From the NCBI GenBank assembly GCA_013399855.1, contig VXAY01003762.1, positions 120,362 to 184,361 on the forward strand: a DNA stretch of 64,000 nucleotides, written 5' to 3'. Position numbers and translations under genes: made by a program. The notes below the pieces were generated by a model that did not search any database, was not told where the DNA came from, and was given only the letters and a program-made list of their open reading frames with translations. Within the stretch, counting starts at the first letter, position 1, and each line of letters starts with the position of its first letter. This DNA comes from Oxyruncus cristatus (taxonomy: Eukaryota; Chordata; Aves; Passeriformes; Cotingidae). Positions 46,501-61,500 of this stretch are shown here, piece by piece.

Positions 46501-49500
46501 TCACAAAAAAAATTGATAGGATTGTTTACAAGTGGATATGACTTAATGACAGGAAAAACCTTACCAGTTTTAAGGCATTTTGAATGCAAAGCATGCCAAT
46601 AACCCATAAAATTAATAATAAAGGCAAATACTCTTCCTTCTCATGTATTAAATAGAAACTTCAAGACAGAAAATAACTAAGCTTATCTTAAAATTATGCA
46701 TAATGATTAAACAGAAAACACCAAAGTATCATCTTTACAAAATCAGGCTTCTGGTCCAACTTTAAACTTTCTTTCCCTGTACAAAACAAGTGTTTGTTAC
46801 CCACCAAATCTGAGCCTCTGCTAGAGTCAAGACACAGGACAATGAACCTACGCCAAATAAAGCACCTCAGAAATCATCTTTTGGCATAGAATTTAGTTGA
46901 TTACACTTCAGGAATGCCCAGAAACATGAGATGCTATCCTGCAGTGCGAGAACCTTGGGCTGATAGGAAATGACCAGTGTGAGAAATGGACTTAAAAGCA
47001 AGGATTAGTACTGACATACCCTGCCAAGCTGCTACATGGTGTATCAACACTTTGGTTTGTTCCCTCACTAGCAAAGTCTTAGTTTGCCTAGACTGATATT
47101 AAGCTTCAAATGCTATAGAGTGTAAAAGATGTTATGAACTCTTTGAATACCAAATAATGGGTTTGCAGTAAAAGTGAGCACATGTCATATTTTTGAAGTA
47201 CCTGATGGTTTATATGTTTATATGTTAAAACTTAAAAATTTTCTATGTGTTTATGGATACCACCACTATTTCAATGCACAGAAAAGAATCAGTCAATGTG
47301 TGCAACTGCTAACAGAAATCTGAATGCTTTAAGTTAACATTATGTATTCTATAATATTTCTGTGTTGTTGTGAGTGTTTAAACTACAGATACTTTATTAT
47401 CAAGCTGTGAGGTTTACCAGTGATACCAATACAAACTTACCAGTAAAAACTCACCTGGTTTAGCATATCCCTTTCCCTCATAAGCCCATCCGTAGCTCTC
47501 TTGTCAATCTCTGACTGCTTTTTGGCTGATTCCAACTCTAGAGAAAAAGAGAAAAGAGAAAAAATCCTGGGTTCAAAGTGTACAGCTGTTAAATGTGCAG
47601 AAACAACTTAGTGGACTTTTTAAAAAGCCTTGACTGTGAACTGTTATGACTATTAGCTGTGAATAGATTTTACAACCCTAGGTATAATCTAATGATACTA
47701 ATACTCATTTGGGTATCTAGAAAACTTATTGAAACTCAGAAGACAGACCCACCCATCAGTTAGGCACCTACCTTTCTCCAGTCTGGATATTTGGTTTTTT
47801 AGCATGCCTTTTTGATTCTCTGCATCGACTCTTTGTTCCTCTGCAGCACGCAGCTTATTCTGGATAACATCTCTCGTTTTGTTCAGCTTTGAAATTTCAA
47901 GGCGCATCTGAGTCGCCTCATCTTCTCTCTCCTACAGAACAGCAACAAGGAAAGTGGAGAGAAAGCATCCTTAGAAAGAAAGAAGAAAATGCTTTTGCAC
48001 TTGGTATACACTTATTTCACAAAACTCAGGAAGTAAACATATAAGTGCTGTGAGTCACCTGCGAGAAGATAATTAGCTAATTGGACAATATTAAAAAAAT
48101 TCAAACAAAGCCAGCCAGGGAAAGGAAAATGATAATCCAGTCTTACACTTAAGGGCTGAAGACGATCAATATAGAATCCCCAGCTAATCCCCAGCAGACC
48201 TCACACAGCACTACCCAATTAGTCCTGCAGATGATGTCCAGGCAGCTCTAATTTCCTTTGAAGTAATAGGCACAGTGACTGTAATGAGAAAGATATCTGG
48301 AATGTGGTCTGACTGCATGTCCCTAAGTAGCAGGTGTGTGTTATCCCCACCTCCTTTATAACCTATGTCTTTAAAGAAAAAGCAAAATGTAGAGTTCCTC
48401 TCATATGCCGCACAACAGAGATAAAAATAATCAATCAAAATACTGCATAACTGGTTACCAGGAAACACATCCAATAATCACAACAGGAATCAGTCTTTTT
48501 GCTTTTAAGAAGTAAATATAACTTCCTTGTATAATTCAGTGCCACTGTTGGGTTTTACAGCCATCATAGACTACAGTGTTCCACTTACAGCCTCAGATAC
48601 TTACTCTGTGAGATGGGGAATCCTGGTATGAAAGTCTCCTCTGGGAGGGTGTGAATCTCCTCAGTTCTTACTGACAATAACCTTCCAGAGATTTAAGAAT
48701 ACCCTCACAGTTTTTGTTGCCCAACACCACAGTGGAGGCATTCAGGACACTGCAGGATGAAACTGAAAACAGTCTCTACAAAAACTGCATCTCAGACCAT
48801 GACTGGGGCTCTCAGAAGCTTTAGCAATTGGCTTAACTACAAACTGGGCAGTAGCTTCTATTTTTTTGTTCCCAGAAGTCCATCTGCATGACTTGAAAAA
48901 TTCCATCAACTTTTCCTGAAATCAGGATAAGATCGTAGAATCAAAATCCGTTGACACTCTAGAGCCCCAAATGTAAGTCTCATTTGAGCACATTGTCTGT
49001 AAAGTTTTAAACAAGTATGGTATTGGTAGAAGTAATGATAAAAATGGATAGCCTGGAAAAGACAGCAATTTTTTTTCAAATAGGTAAGAAAAATATCCTT
49101 TAGTTTGCCTAATAAAATACAACAGAAAACAAGCCATCCTCCATTTAAGATCCAAATCAGAACCATCTGTGTTGTATCAGTTATGAACTGAGCTTTTTAA
49201 TCTGTCAGTGGTTAGTTTATCATTCTGACTAACAGGCTCTTTTGGCAAGCAAACTTTTTATTTAGGTGAATTAGTTATACTTGACTAAAACGCAATTTAG
49301 AAATTATTTTCTACCTGAATTTTCTCGTGTTTAGTGTTTTAACCGCAATTATGATACATAATGCAAGATATGGTAGATAGCATAATACATTACCCTTTAT
49401 CACAACAGCTCTCAAAGTATCCTAAAAGCATATGCAGGAATCATTTAATCCTTCCTCAACTGAAACTCATCTGCTTCTGAGTTCTATGAAATGACTGTTA

Positions 49501-52500
49501 AATAATGGGAAGTAAGGCAAGAAAGCAACTTAGTACTGAAAGTAAACACCATCTTGGTTACTTATATTTAATTTCCTCAACTGTGGGAAGGGAAAATTTT
49601 AGTGTTGAAAGCAATTCCCTTCAGTGGAAGCCATCCAGAATATTGTCATTATAATATATTGACATTTTTCAATGGGTTTTGGCAAAATTCAGATTAGGTT
49701 AATCATTGTAAGAAAGTCATTGCTCTTATCTGAAAATCTCACAGTCGAACCTTATGTTTGTCAAAAGTACCACATGTCCTTCATGAACATAGCGTGTTGA
49801 GCATTTTGGTTTATGTGTTTTATGAAACACAGCACCTCCAGCATTACTGGTGCTACACTGTCAGCTGAGATGCTTGGAGACTACCATGACATGGTGCTGC
49901 CATAGAAAGGATGGCACTCAGTGTCAAAACTGCCCATAGGGAACTATAACGATAAGAACTGAAGTCATCTCTGTGTCCATCCAGTGGTAAGACTGACATG
50001 GGAGTGATGCCGCTGGTAGGATGGATGTGCCTTCTGGTACTTACCTTCAGTTGTACTGTCTTCTGATTGACATCCTTCATCACCTCATCAAACATCACAC
50101 TGTGCTGTTCACTCTCTTGCATGAGCTTCTGATTTTTCATCTTAAGTTGCTCAAGTTCCTTACTAGCTTTTTCATTCAAGTTCTGTTAGATTAAAGAACA
50201 ATCCTATTAATTCTTTTAAATCTCATTACAATATCTGCATAGACATGAAGACAGAACCTTCCATCTTCCCTGGAGATAAAAGCTGTTACAGATTGTTGTC
50301 TGCTTAAAAACCATTCTTCACTGCTGATGAAATTACTAATGTGAAATATGATACATGTTCACATTGATTAGGGGAAATAATAATTCCTAATGAATAACAC
50401 ACCAAATATGGGTTTGTGGGTTTTTTTTTTTCTGGAAGCTGAGCAGGTCTCTGTTGCAGGTGGTAGATAAATATTTTACTTCTTGTTAGGCATTTGGCAA
50501 CCATCACGTAACACAACTTGCTACATATAATTACTGAAAATGAGTATGAGATTCAAATTACTTCAATCAGCAGAGGGCAGGGGAGCTCTGGTTTATGAGC
50601 AAGCATGCTACACTAATATGCTGATAACATTTCTCTGGCCACATGGTTTGCTGAGACCGGGGTGCAAGTATTTTCCTCTTCAATTTGTCTTCAGTCAAAC
50701 GTCTGGAGCAGCAGGTTTGTGGTTTCTATAGAGAACATAGACTTCAATACTGGAGATAACAGTCTTCTGCTTGATGGAACATCCCTTGCAGACAGTACAG
50801 ATACAAGTGAGGAAAGAACAACCATCATATTTTTCACTCCAATCATTAAGGTGTGATAACCTGATGAAGTCAATATGTGTTATGCCCTTAAAAAACTATA
50901 AAGGAGGAGAAGGAGAATCTAGCGTAAAAACAAGGAAAACTGTTTATTTTTATTGCAAATGTCAGGGTAACGCTGTTTCGGGCAATCCTTTATTGAGACT
51001 GGGACAGGGCTGGAATGAAGCTTATAGCAGCTGTATCAAACCACTATCACTGTCATGCAAGAAAGGATATTTTATTAGAAATTTCATGGGAATAAGAGCA
51101 GGCATCACAGACAACTACAATTCAGCTGACAAACAATAACCCGATGACATTGCAGCAGCTGTGTCCCTTTCTTTTGCAGATCTCTGCCCTGACTCTTGCA
51201 CAGTTGGGTAGGCTGTAATTTGGATAGACTTCTAGGAAAAGACAATGCAGGGCCTGCACAGACACCTTCAAGCCAGCACAGGCAAATGCAGAAGTCTGGT
51301 TAATTTAGCCCAAGCACAGCACTTTATGTGAACTGCTGGTTTCCAGGAGAGTTTGCACAATTGAACGCCCTTAAAATCTGCACTTTGAATGGTTGAAAGG
51401 GACTAGAAAAACTAGGAAGAATGGAATAGAACCAGGAATTGTATATACAATGTGATTGACATGGTAGATCATGGAGCTGCCTGCAAAAGCTGCATCAAAT
51501 CAGTGATTTTCAGAGAAATAATCAAGTCTTCTCTGTATCTCTTTATGTGAGGTATTTTGCTAAGACTCTGTGTTGACAAAAAATTGGCACAGAGCTCTTC
51601 ACAATTTCAGGGACCAGAAGGGAAGAAAAAGCCATAAAAGTAATAAATTTACAAGATACACACAACTCACAAGGAAGTTTCCCTTGAGGTAGGACTGGTT
51701 TACAGAGATGAGATCTACCCTGCCATTTACAGAAATTGCTTCTCTGAGAGTTTCTCAAAGTCAGGAGAAATCGACTGAAAACCTGAAAATTCACACACTT
51801 TCAGAACACTTTGTTAGGACATTTCCAGATAAAGTTTCTAGAAAGAGAATGAGGAAAATCGATCAAAAAGGTTTATGAAGACAGTTCTTTGCCCTTTCAC
51901 AAAAACTCTTACACAGGCTTGAAAGGTAGATAAAAGTTATTAAGAAAAAGAAGAAAGAAGGGGATGGAGGTAAAATTTTTTACCAATGCCACTGGAGACA
52001 ATCAATGGCAAAACTGGCAATATAGTCAGAAGTCCAGCCTGGCAGTTTTCTGAATGATCATTAGATCACTCATGCTCTTCACGGACTATGTCTCATTTAT
52101 TGTGATTTTTTTCAAGATGATCTCTAACAATATCATTGCAATCAACTACTGACTTCTGTGAGGAAATCTATCTGAAATCTGTCAGCAAGCTTTACATACT
52201 TATTAGTAAATTAATACTTATATAAAACTAAATATTTATTAAAATTTAATAACTTAAAATAATCTCCCTCCCTCTCCCTTCAGGAAAATCCATTTTTTAC
52301 TCAATTATACATCTGACTCTAGTCTTAGATCTGATGCATACAGTGCGCCATGTACCCTACCTTCTGCTCTCTAAGATGAGTCTCCATTTTCAGTTGTTCC
52401 TCTTTGTTCCTCTGTATTTGCTGCTGTAAATTCTGGATCTCAGCTTGATTTTTATCCATTTCAGCTAGAAGATTTGTCAGCTCAATCTCCATTTTTTCCT

Positions 52501-55500
52501 TCTTTCGAGCCTCTCGTAATTCCTCATTCTGACGCAGTTGGATGTCTTGCTGAAGCTATAATAGAGAAAAAAACCATTTTAAGTTCTTCTGCCTTTGACT
52601 CAGAAAGCCAAGTCCTCTCACCACTCTTACTATGCTTGATTTTGAAAACAACAGTTTCTATATTATTGTACCCACTACTACATGGAATATGCCAGATCTC
52701 CTCAGAAATAATTACGTTCTCTAATGGTTAAAAAAATCCTGCATGAGGGAATTTATTTATTGATAACAAGAATGTGTTAAGCACCAGTCAGTTCACCCAC
52801 ACAGCAGGGTCTGATACAGTTCAGCATTCCTCTGGAGATTCAGTGGCACTAATGTCTTTTTTGTTATAAGTGGTACTTTCTGAATGCAGCATTAAAATTA
52901 ATTAGGGCTTGATGTTGTATTGCAAGGATTTTTACTTTTCTATCGTACCAGCAGAAACATTTCTTACACTGATATTAAAGAAAAGAGAGACATGTCAGAC
53001 CAGTGCTCATTTTCACAATTGATCTCAATGTTTCTGCTCTTGAAGTTCCTCTGTGGGAACTTTAAAAGAGGAGCTTTTTCTCAGATTTAATATACTATCT
53101 TGTGAATTCTGCTCCCTCCCTCCCCAAAAATGTGATGGAGCAGAATCAGCAGAGAGGAGACACAGGGGGCTGATCCACATGGAAATACTCAAGTTCAGCA
53201 AGGATCAGCAATTGAAAAATATTCTTTGCTTGAGGATTCCTCCCCCTCTGAGCTCACAGACGAAAAGTCGCCAGAATTGACAGGGTTTTCAACAGGATCT
53301 TCAAAAGGGCATTGTCATTTAAGAAGTCTGAAGTGGAGAATAATTCCATACTGGGAGAATGGGAAGTGATTACAAATGCCGCAACAATCCTGTAAATTTA
53401 AGGGCTGATGAAGTGAGTATCAGAAGATTACGGCTGCCAAGATTCAACAAGTTGTGACAGGAGTTTCAATCCTCTCTCTTTTCTCCCATGCCCAAAATGT
53501 TGTCAGGAAAACAAAGATTTTATATTCTTTTCGAATACACTCCCATTCATCCCCTTTAGAAACAGAAACAAGTTCTGGACATTAAACCTAGACTGATCAT
53601 TACTTTCTTATTTGTGATTAATAAAAAACTGTAGGCCAAATGCTGCATCTATCTCTTCTTTGTTCTTTGATTCTTTTCTGCTCTTCCTTTCTTCTGATGC
53701 CTTGCTCCAGTCCCCGCTTATATTCTGTTTTAAATTCTTTCATTCCTCATTATTATATGTTTATATTTGATGTATCAGAGTTCTGTATACCATCTTCCAT
53801 CCATTCAGTGGCTATTTTACTAAACATCATCCTTCTGTATCTCTACCTGCTATACACATCTAAAGGAAGATGTGTATTGATGTATCGATCACTAAAGAAC
53901 AACTGTCTAGTCAGATGGTCAGAAAAACAGAAAGCCTAACCTAAAGCCAAGATGGAATAGAACAGCTCTCTAGAGACACTGGTGAGGTGAAAAATTTAAG
54001 CTGAAGAACAGTAGGCCAGAATCAATGTAAAGCAGAAAGTAGGAGTTTTCTAACCATTAGAAAAGTGAGGTTCTGGAAAAGTCTCCCAAAAGGAGTTGGA
54101 GAGAAAATAACCTAATTATTTTTTAAGTCAGAATTTGGCACATTCTTAAAAATGATGATATTGCATCATATGGCAACCACTGCCAACAGCAAGGGTCTCC
54201 ATGCCAGTCTATGTGCTAGGTGTCTCTTTCGAGGCATAAGGATCTACAATGCAAAAACCACCCCACATCTCCAGTAAGAAAGATGACTCTGATTCAGGCA
54301 AAGCAACCTTGGCCTCATTCAGGGTATTGGGAAGCTGCAGAAGCAGCTGGTACATGACAATACACTTCGTAAAGGACACAGTCTGGAAGTACAGAAAAAT
54401 CATTCACAACAGACCCCTTTCTGAGCACTCCTCATTTTTCAGATGTGAAAGAACAGGTAGCGTAGTAGTCAATGGAGACCAATTGCAGGTGGAAGAAAGG
54501 CTCAGGACAAAGCCTAAAAATCATCACCCCGTGATTGGTACAGACCTGCAGAACAGATTGCTCTGCCTCATTTTTTGCCTTCTCTGTTTCCTCCTGCTGC
54601 TCTGTGACTTCAGCAAGACTTTGACGTAACTTCACAACTTCTGACAACAGTTCATCTCGCTCCTTTGTTACCTCTTCTTGAAGTTCTAGCAGTTCCTCCA
54701 CACTGGAAGGAAGGAAATAATAGTCAAGCACTGTCACAGGCCATTCCTGTTATTCCTCCTATGCCAGAGCAAGACCTTTGTGAGAAACAGGAGTTTAAAA
54801 GTAATTTGTTTTATTTTAAACTCCTCTTGCATTTAGATTCTTGCGGTCAAGTGAATTCTGAGCAGCTCCAGAGGATGATTATTATTTGCACACTGTAATG
54901 GTTAGAGGCTCCATCTCAGACTACACCTCTCTATGCAAAAGTATTTGGTTTAAAAAAAACCAGGATATGCTTTATCTGCTGTGATCCTAGTCACCATCAA
55001 CCAAGTCCAATAAATCACTCCTTCTTGTTATATCACATTCTCAGGGGTATGAATAAACCTTCAGTTTCCCAAAAAGGTAGCAGGAAACAAAACTCCCTCT
55101 TGTCTGCTTACTGCAAAATTACTTAGAGACCAAAAATGCCAGTGCCTCTGCAGTTTACCTGACTGGACGTCTAACTAGGTTATGTCTTACAGTCACACAA
55201 TGTAAGAATAAAACTGACTCTCTGTTTTGACACATTTACAACATGAAAGAAAGTCCAAGCACTGTGGGTTCAAGCTCAATGTAAAAAGCAGCCTTATAGT
55301 TCTAAGAGACAATAGGGTTTTCAGGGCTGAAATCCTGCAAAGGAGTTACCTCATCTCTTGGCCTTGTTCCTGGGCACGGTGTTTAGGCATTAAATTGAGG
55401 GCAATACAGAAAGAACTTCAAGAAGAAATTGTAAGTAGGCAGGTCTCAGCAGCCTGAGCAGAGCTGGAAACAGGAGTGAGGTGTCGGCAAAGCAATGGCT

Positions 55501-58500
55501 CCTGCCTCTTGCAGGAAAACACAAAAAGCAGCCGGAGAAAGATGCCTTTAGGGAGAGTTACGCCAAGGGAAGATTTAATGACCAAGATTCTAGGTCCAAG
55601 GAAACCTGTTAAACAGGTCCAGAACATTTCAGGGACATTTTGGTGAAGAAATGGATTTCTCATAGACCCAGGTGGTCTATCTGCTGGCACATTCCTTGGA
55701 GGGGAAGTGTTTGAGCACACTGAAGACCTTGCTCACAGACACAAGTCTCTTTTTTGCAGCCTGGATATATAGTGCATGCAGAGATGAGCATGTCCCATAT
55801 ATATCCTGTATGCATAATACAAATAAACACCTTTAACTGTGTCAAGCCATAACCAGCAGGGCCAACCATCAGTAATTTCAACAGAAAGTGCACAGGTCAT
55901 AGGGTCAATACAGTTAATCTCATATTTGAGTTTACACTTAATCTTACAGCAACAAGCAGAGTCTGAGGACCTGATACTACAAACAGTAGAATTTGGAAGG
56001 CTTCTGAGCAGCTCCAGAGGATGCTTATTATTTGCACACCGTAGTGGTTAGAGGCTCCACCTCAGACTATTCCTCTCTATGCATAAGTATTTGGTTTAAA
56101 AGCCCAAAAATAATCTAGAATGTGTATACATATAAAATACAAACAAGAACAGTGTTAATGCCTTATACCAAAGCTAGGAACAGAAGAGAAATCAAGTCTC
56201 CTGCTTCCTTGACTTGACCTTGCTGCTGTAAAATGTGAAAATGTTGACAGGATCCTATTCTCTAAGACAGAGTATGCTGAAATGCTAGTCAGATAAAACA
56301 ATATGACACATACTGAGAAAGTGCATAATATTGATTTTTATTTGATCTCTCAGCTTAATCCAGTGCTGAATGAACTCACTCAGAGCCTGATTCTGTACTT
56401 GCTCACTGAATAAAAACATAGACAAATAAATGTGTATTCATGAGAAAAGTAAAAGGTAGAAAAGATCTCTCTGGTTTTTAGTATCTTTGTGGGGTTTAAA
56501 TGGATTAACAAGGTGTAGAATGCTAGAAAATCAGATTAGACTTTCTCTCTTCCTGAGGAAAACTTACTTGTACTCCTGTCCAGCTCTTTCCTTCATTAAA
56601 TTATTTAGGCGTGCAATTTCCTTTTGCAGTGAATTGATTGTTTCCTTCGCTTTCTGTTCCTTTTCATAGGCTGTATCCACCATTTTCCAGGACTTTTCAA
56701 GCTCCTAGGAACAAAATGCAAAAGAATTACATAAATTAACTTGTGTTTAAAATTAACCACAAACTAAAAATTCATTGCCTTGCATTTTGGTCAGTTGAGA
56801 AAATAGGTCTTTGTGTCTTTTCATGCTTAGGTTCACAACAGTTCCCTTCACTGGTTATCTTTTATGGGGGGCTGAGGGCATAGCAAACATTTTGAGCCAT
56901 TCAGGCTATGTCAATTTACATCACAAAAGCTCTAATACATTTTCATTAATACATAGATCTGAGCATTATCAAATCTTACTCTATGAGGCTTTGATCATGT
57001 GAGTACCACTAATATCTAAAAATTTACTGAAGATTCAGTGCCCACAATGGTACCACCTACTTAAATAGCTCATGTCTGTAAATGTCTTATTAGCTGTTAG
57101 GACAGTGAACATCTAATTTGATTTGGATGAGAAAAAGATGTTATTTGACTTTTCTGCCTCTTTGTTCATCTTCATCTGTGAAGACGTAGTGTATTTTGAT
57201 TTTAACTACATATTTGGACAAGCCACAACTCCTATGCCAAATTTCAGCATGTGGAGTTACTTGAATGACAGATTTCTGTGCCTCTCCCACGTCTACAGTT
57301 TGATATCCACAAACAGCATAGGGGAGGAGGGTTTACTTAATTTTTCAACTTCTCCTGCATCTCTCTCCCTTGAATCAGATCCTTTTGAATCAAAAAAATG
57401 GTTTATTCCTTGCCAGGTTCAAACCAAGCTCTTATGCATAAATCCTGTGCTAAAAAAATGCATAGATTCAGAAAGCAACTGGACTGGAAGGAAAGTTCCC
57501 GAAGACTCAGTAAATAATGAAGACACTACTTTTGTCCCTGAGCTGCAAATCACAGCATGATGTTCCCTCTTTCCCACTGTTTTCTCAGCTGGCTCCTAGT
57601 GGAGTTCTTGGTTTGACAGATTTGTACAGATTTAGACCCCAAGTGTGGCCGTGCAGTTCTCCATTAGCTCCAGGGTCTCCCCAAGGAGAGCTGAACAGAA
57701 GCAGCATTACATCAGGCCATAACATCCCTTTCAACTCCTGCTTGCATCATATGAAATTGGGGCAGGGAAAAAATATTTTAAAAACCACCTCCACAATGAA
57801 GAAAATAAAATAATCTAATTTATATCAAATTGTTTACAGAATTATTTATTATAATGAACATCTCTGATCCTAAAAAAACCTCTATATAACATTAAACTCC
57901 AAATTATGACACCTATATTATGGCATGTTGTTAATATATTCATTGGACCATTAAAGACCAAATAAATGTAATATTTAGCTGTTTATTGCCTAAATTAAAA
58001 ATTCAAACTATCAAGCTAGCAAAACTAACAGGCTACCAGATTCTGTTGAAAAGATAATACAAAATATAACATCTGCAGCCTCTTCAAACTGCAGAGGGAA
58101 TACATTTTCATTTTATTTATTCAACTAGTTCAGCATACCCAAATTTGGGAAACCATCTGGAACTTAAAGATCAGTAATGTTTTCTCTTCTTTTTTTTCCC
58201 CCCAATCTATTAATAAGAGTTAAATGATGGGCTTTACTCGTTCAGGAAGTCTGAAAGAGATTTTAGTCAATTAAATTCACTATCTACAAGGAGTATTTTC
58301 ATTACTTAATAAATTACTTAGTTCAAAATCTAGTTAGAAAAATGTGCTTTTTCACTTACATATCAAGCATATTTAAACAGTTTAAATACTAAAGTCAATT
58401 TGTCTTATACATTTTGAGTTCTAATTTCCATTCAAATGCAGTAATGATCACACATAAAGGATTAAGTATGATCCAGTAAATAATACATTGATTATCTTAC

Positions 58501-61500
58501 ACAAAAATGTTCAATTATGAAATTTAAATAAATCCATGCTAGACTGAAATAATGGCATGAAGACATAGTGCATCATGTTGACTAGCAGAGAAACATAAAA
58601 TATTACTGTAAATAAGTATGTTTCAGATTTTTCAACCAATAAGAGGCATCCATCCTTTCCCTATAAAAACACGAATTGAAAATAAGATTAAAGTTGATTA
58701 CTTAAATCAAAGCTTCCTGCTGGCTGATTAGACCATGATTAAAATTGGTGAATTAAATCATTACGATGGGACTTTTGGGGGATAGAATTGGGGAATAAAA
58801 TCAATATGCTCTCTGAGAGTCTCTGCTGGCTTCAGTGAGTATTTTGTTCTGGTGAGCATTGGTAAAAGTGATTCCCTGAAGTCAAAGAGGCCATTCAGAT
58901 AAGCAGTGATTTCAGGTCTCCCTAAGGTGTGCTTTTTGAACTTCATCTTACTTTTGATGTGCAAAACCAATTCTATTGAATTTGTATTGATAATACCAAT
59001 TTTTATCAAGAAATTTAGGAAGCACAGGTGATGGCCTCATTATTAATCAAAATCTAAATATGAATTTGCTACAGACTTCAGCATCAGCAAAACTGGGCTC
59101 TGTTGTAGTTGCTTCTTGGTTGTGCCTTTTACTTGAAAAGTGGATCAACAGATCCTTTAACTTCAAAAGTAAAGAGGAGGAAACTTTTGATGATGGAAAC
59201 CTTCACTGAAAAAATATTCTCATTGTTACTCAGTGTGGAGGGGAACTGAAGGATTTCAAGTGTACAGTGACACTGAGTACTATGTCAGGTAACATGCTTG
59301 GCAGTCTGCTGCTTAATAAAGAAGGAAGTACACTGGTTGTTTGCCGTTAAAATCATTCAAAAATTTTTGGAGAAGTACTGAACTCTGGAACATGTGAAGC
59401 AGAATTCATCAAGTGTGATTGCCTTATTTTCATTAAATACCCCAAACATCAGTTTCATTGCTCAGAAACTGAGAATTAATGAAATGTTTTCTCAGTATAT
59501 TGGATTGATGTGCCTGGAAAATGAAAATTTGGTAATTCCACGCAGGGCAGTACAGGCTTCTATAAATTCCCCTTCTAGCGTTCTTCCAGTGCAGACTCAC
59601 AGATCAGTATCCCTTCCCATGAAAAACAGAATTGTGTTCCCTTCTTGATTAGCTTGGCCCTTTGCTCCTTTGATAGGACTATAAACAGGAGACTGTTATG
59701 ACCGGTTTATTAAAACTACAAAACAGAGCCCTGAACAACCACCAGACAGTTAACAGCTATTGATTATTACTGACCTCAGTCCCACTGTGTGGTTAACCCC
59801 TGCCCCAAACAAACCCCACTGATTACAACCAGGCTTTCGCATGGAGAAAAATTTTGCTTCTGCAACTTCTATTCAGTGATCTAGAAGAGGAAGGCTATGT
59901 TCCTGTTACCCTAATGACCCATCAAGTCACTAAGATTTAAGGCCTTAATTTGAAGCAACTATGCCATTTTTACAGGAACAGCACCATCGGGATTATTTTA
60001 TGATTTATAAATAATTAAATTGTGGGACAGATTGTTTGTTTAATTTAGCACTGAAGAATATCATCTTGGCTACTTTAGCACTCGAACTTCTCTCAACATT
60101 TATCTTGCGAAAAACTTTTGTTAAATGTTACTAAGATTGTAGTGAAATACTAGAGCTGTAATAGAACTTCCCTTTAGAAAGGAGAATAACATGGAATATG
60201 AAGTGTATACCAAGAAAAACCCCAACAATATTTTAAACTATATCCAAATAATTCCTGGACATTTAAGGGAAAGACTAATTCTCATAACCAAACTGAAAAA
60301 GTGTCAGTGCTTTATACTTGGCTTACAGCAAGCCACTAGAATTGAAATGTCACATGTTGTGCATTGCAAATAAGTCCTAACAGGATCATATTGTCAAGCC
60401 GCTTTTTCATTAGAAAATCTCTTAATGGCTCCAAGACTAGGCGGTCTGCTGAAGCCATACCCTGCCTGAGCTTCGAATTAGCTGCTGAAGTTGGAAAGGC
60501 TCTTATTTTCCCAACATTTCTGCTCCTAAGTTTTATGATGTTAAGACAATGGCTCAGCTTGGGATCATCTTGAAGGATCACCTCTGCTACTGTTCACATG
60601 CCGAGTATTGCCATGTAATAGCAGAAAGTAAATTAGACGGATCATTGTGGTTCCTGACATTCATCTACCAGGTTTTGATTAGAAGCAGTTAATACTAACA
60701 TGATTTTTTACACTTTTTCTCCTCCTTGAGGAGGCTCTGAGCAGTACCATGGGTTTGCAATCTGCAGCCATAGGATGACAGTGCTGCTATTTATATTTAC
60801 TCTAAGTGTATTTTCTTCCTAATTCTAAGGACAAGAAACCTCATTTCAAAGAACTTCTATTTCTGTAGTGCTCATAAATCACTCTGGATTGCTACACTGA
60901 ATTTATTTCACTGGAACAAAACACTTTAGTGTAAGGCATGGAGGCTTCTCAAGTAAATGCTAAATTAAAGTCTGTCTAGGTGTCACAGGCTAAGTTTTTA
61001 AACCATCAGAATGAGAGAAGTTCCAAATAGAGACTTGTGATCATTTGGCAGCTTTAGGTTTCTGATGGTCAAAACTCGCTGTAAGCCTAAAAAAAACCAT
61101 CAAATGTTTTCAGTGAGCCAAGCACTTTGATTTGACAGAGTTCAAATCAGTAATAACACAGAACATATCCAAGTAAATCGGTAAAATCACATTGAAATGC
61201 TACATGGGACTCCTTTTCAAAAACACTGTGAAACATTTATTTATATGAGTTGTCACCTTCCTGGTCTAAAATCCGTATTTCAGCAAGAAGTAGATTTTTT
61301 ATGTTTTATCAATAGTTAACATCCAAGCAGCCCTTCAAAAGTATTAATGAATAAAAAACTGTGTATTAAGTCGAAAATGTGCTATTTTACAGAGGGAAAC
61401 CTTAAACAAAATCTATTTGTGAGAATTTGAAAGCTGATGGAGTTGGTTTAGTGCAAATAAATGCAGAATTTGACTGAGACCTGTAAAAACACCAGTCTGA

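Larger units (their letters stand above)
54703..56567 (-). other. CFAP58 intron 3 (1865 bp)
   Basis: GT-AG intron, phase 2. It contains two copies of a 100-bp sequence (54856-54955 and 56002-56101), annotated separately. The rest shows no gene, CR1 or RNA. Confidence 0.88.

Noticed and set aside
50771..51139. 122-codon plus-strand frame in intron 5
   Set aside because: No homology is recognisable, it has no splice or promoter context, and its composition matches the flanking intron.
52474..52731. Plus-strand frame overlapping CFAP58 exon 5
   Set aside because: It is the antisense shadow of exon 5; the minus strand has correct splice sites and homology.
57123..57560. 145-codon plus-strand open frame in intron 2
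   Set aside because: No recognisable domain, no promoter or splice context, antisense to CFAP58; the length is possible by chance in 64 kb.
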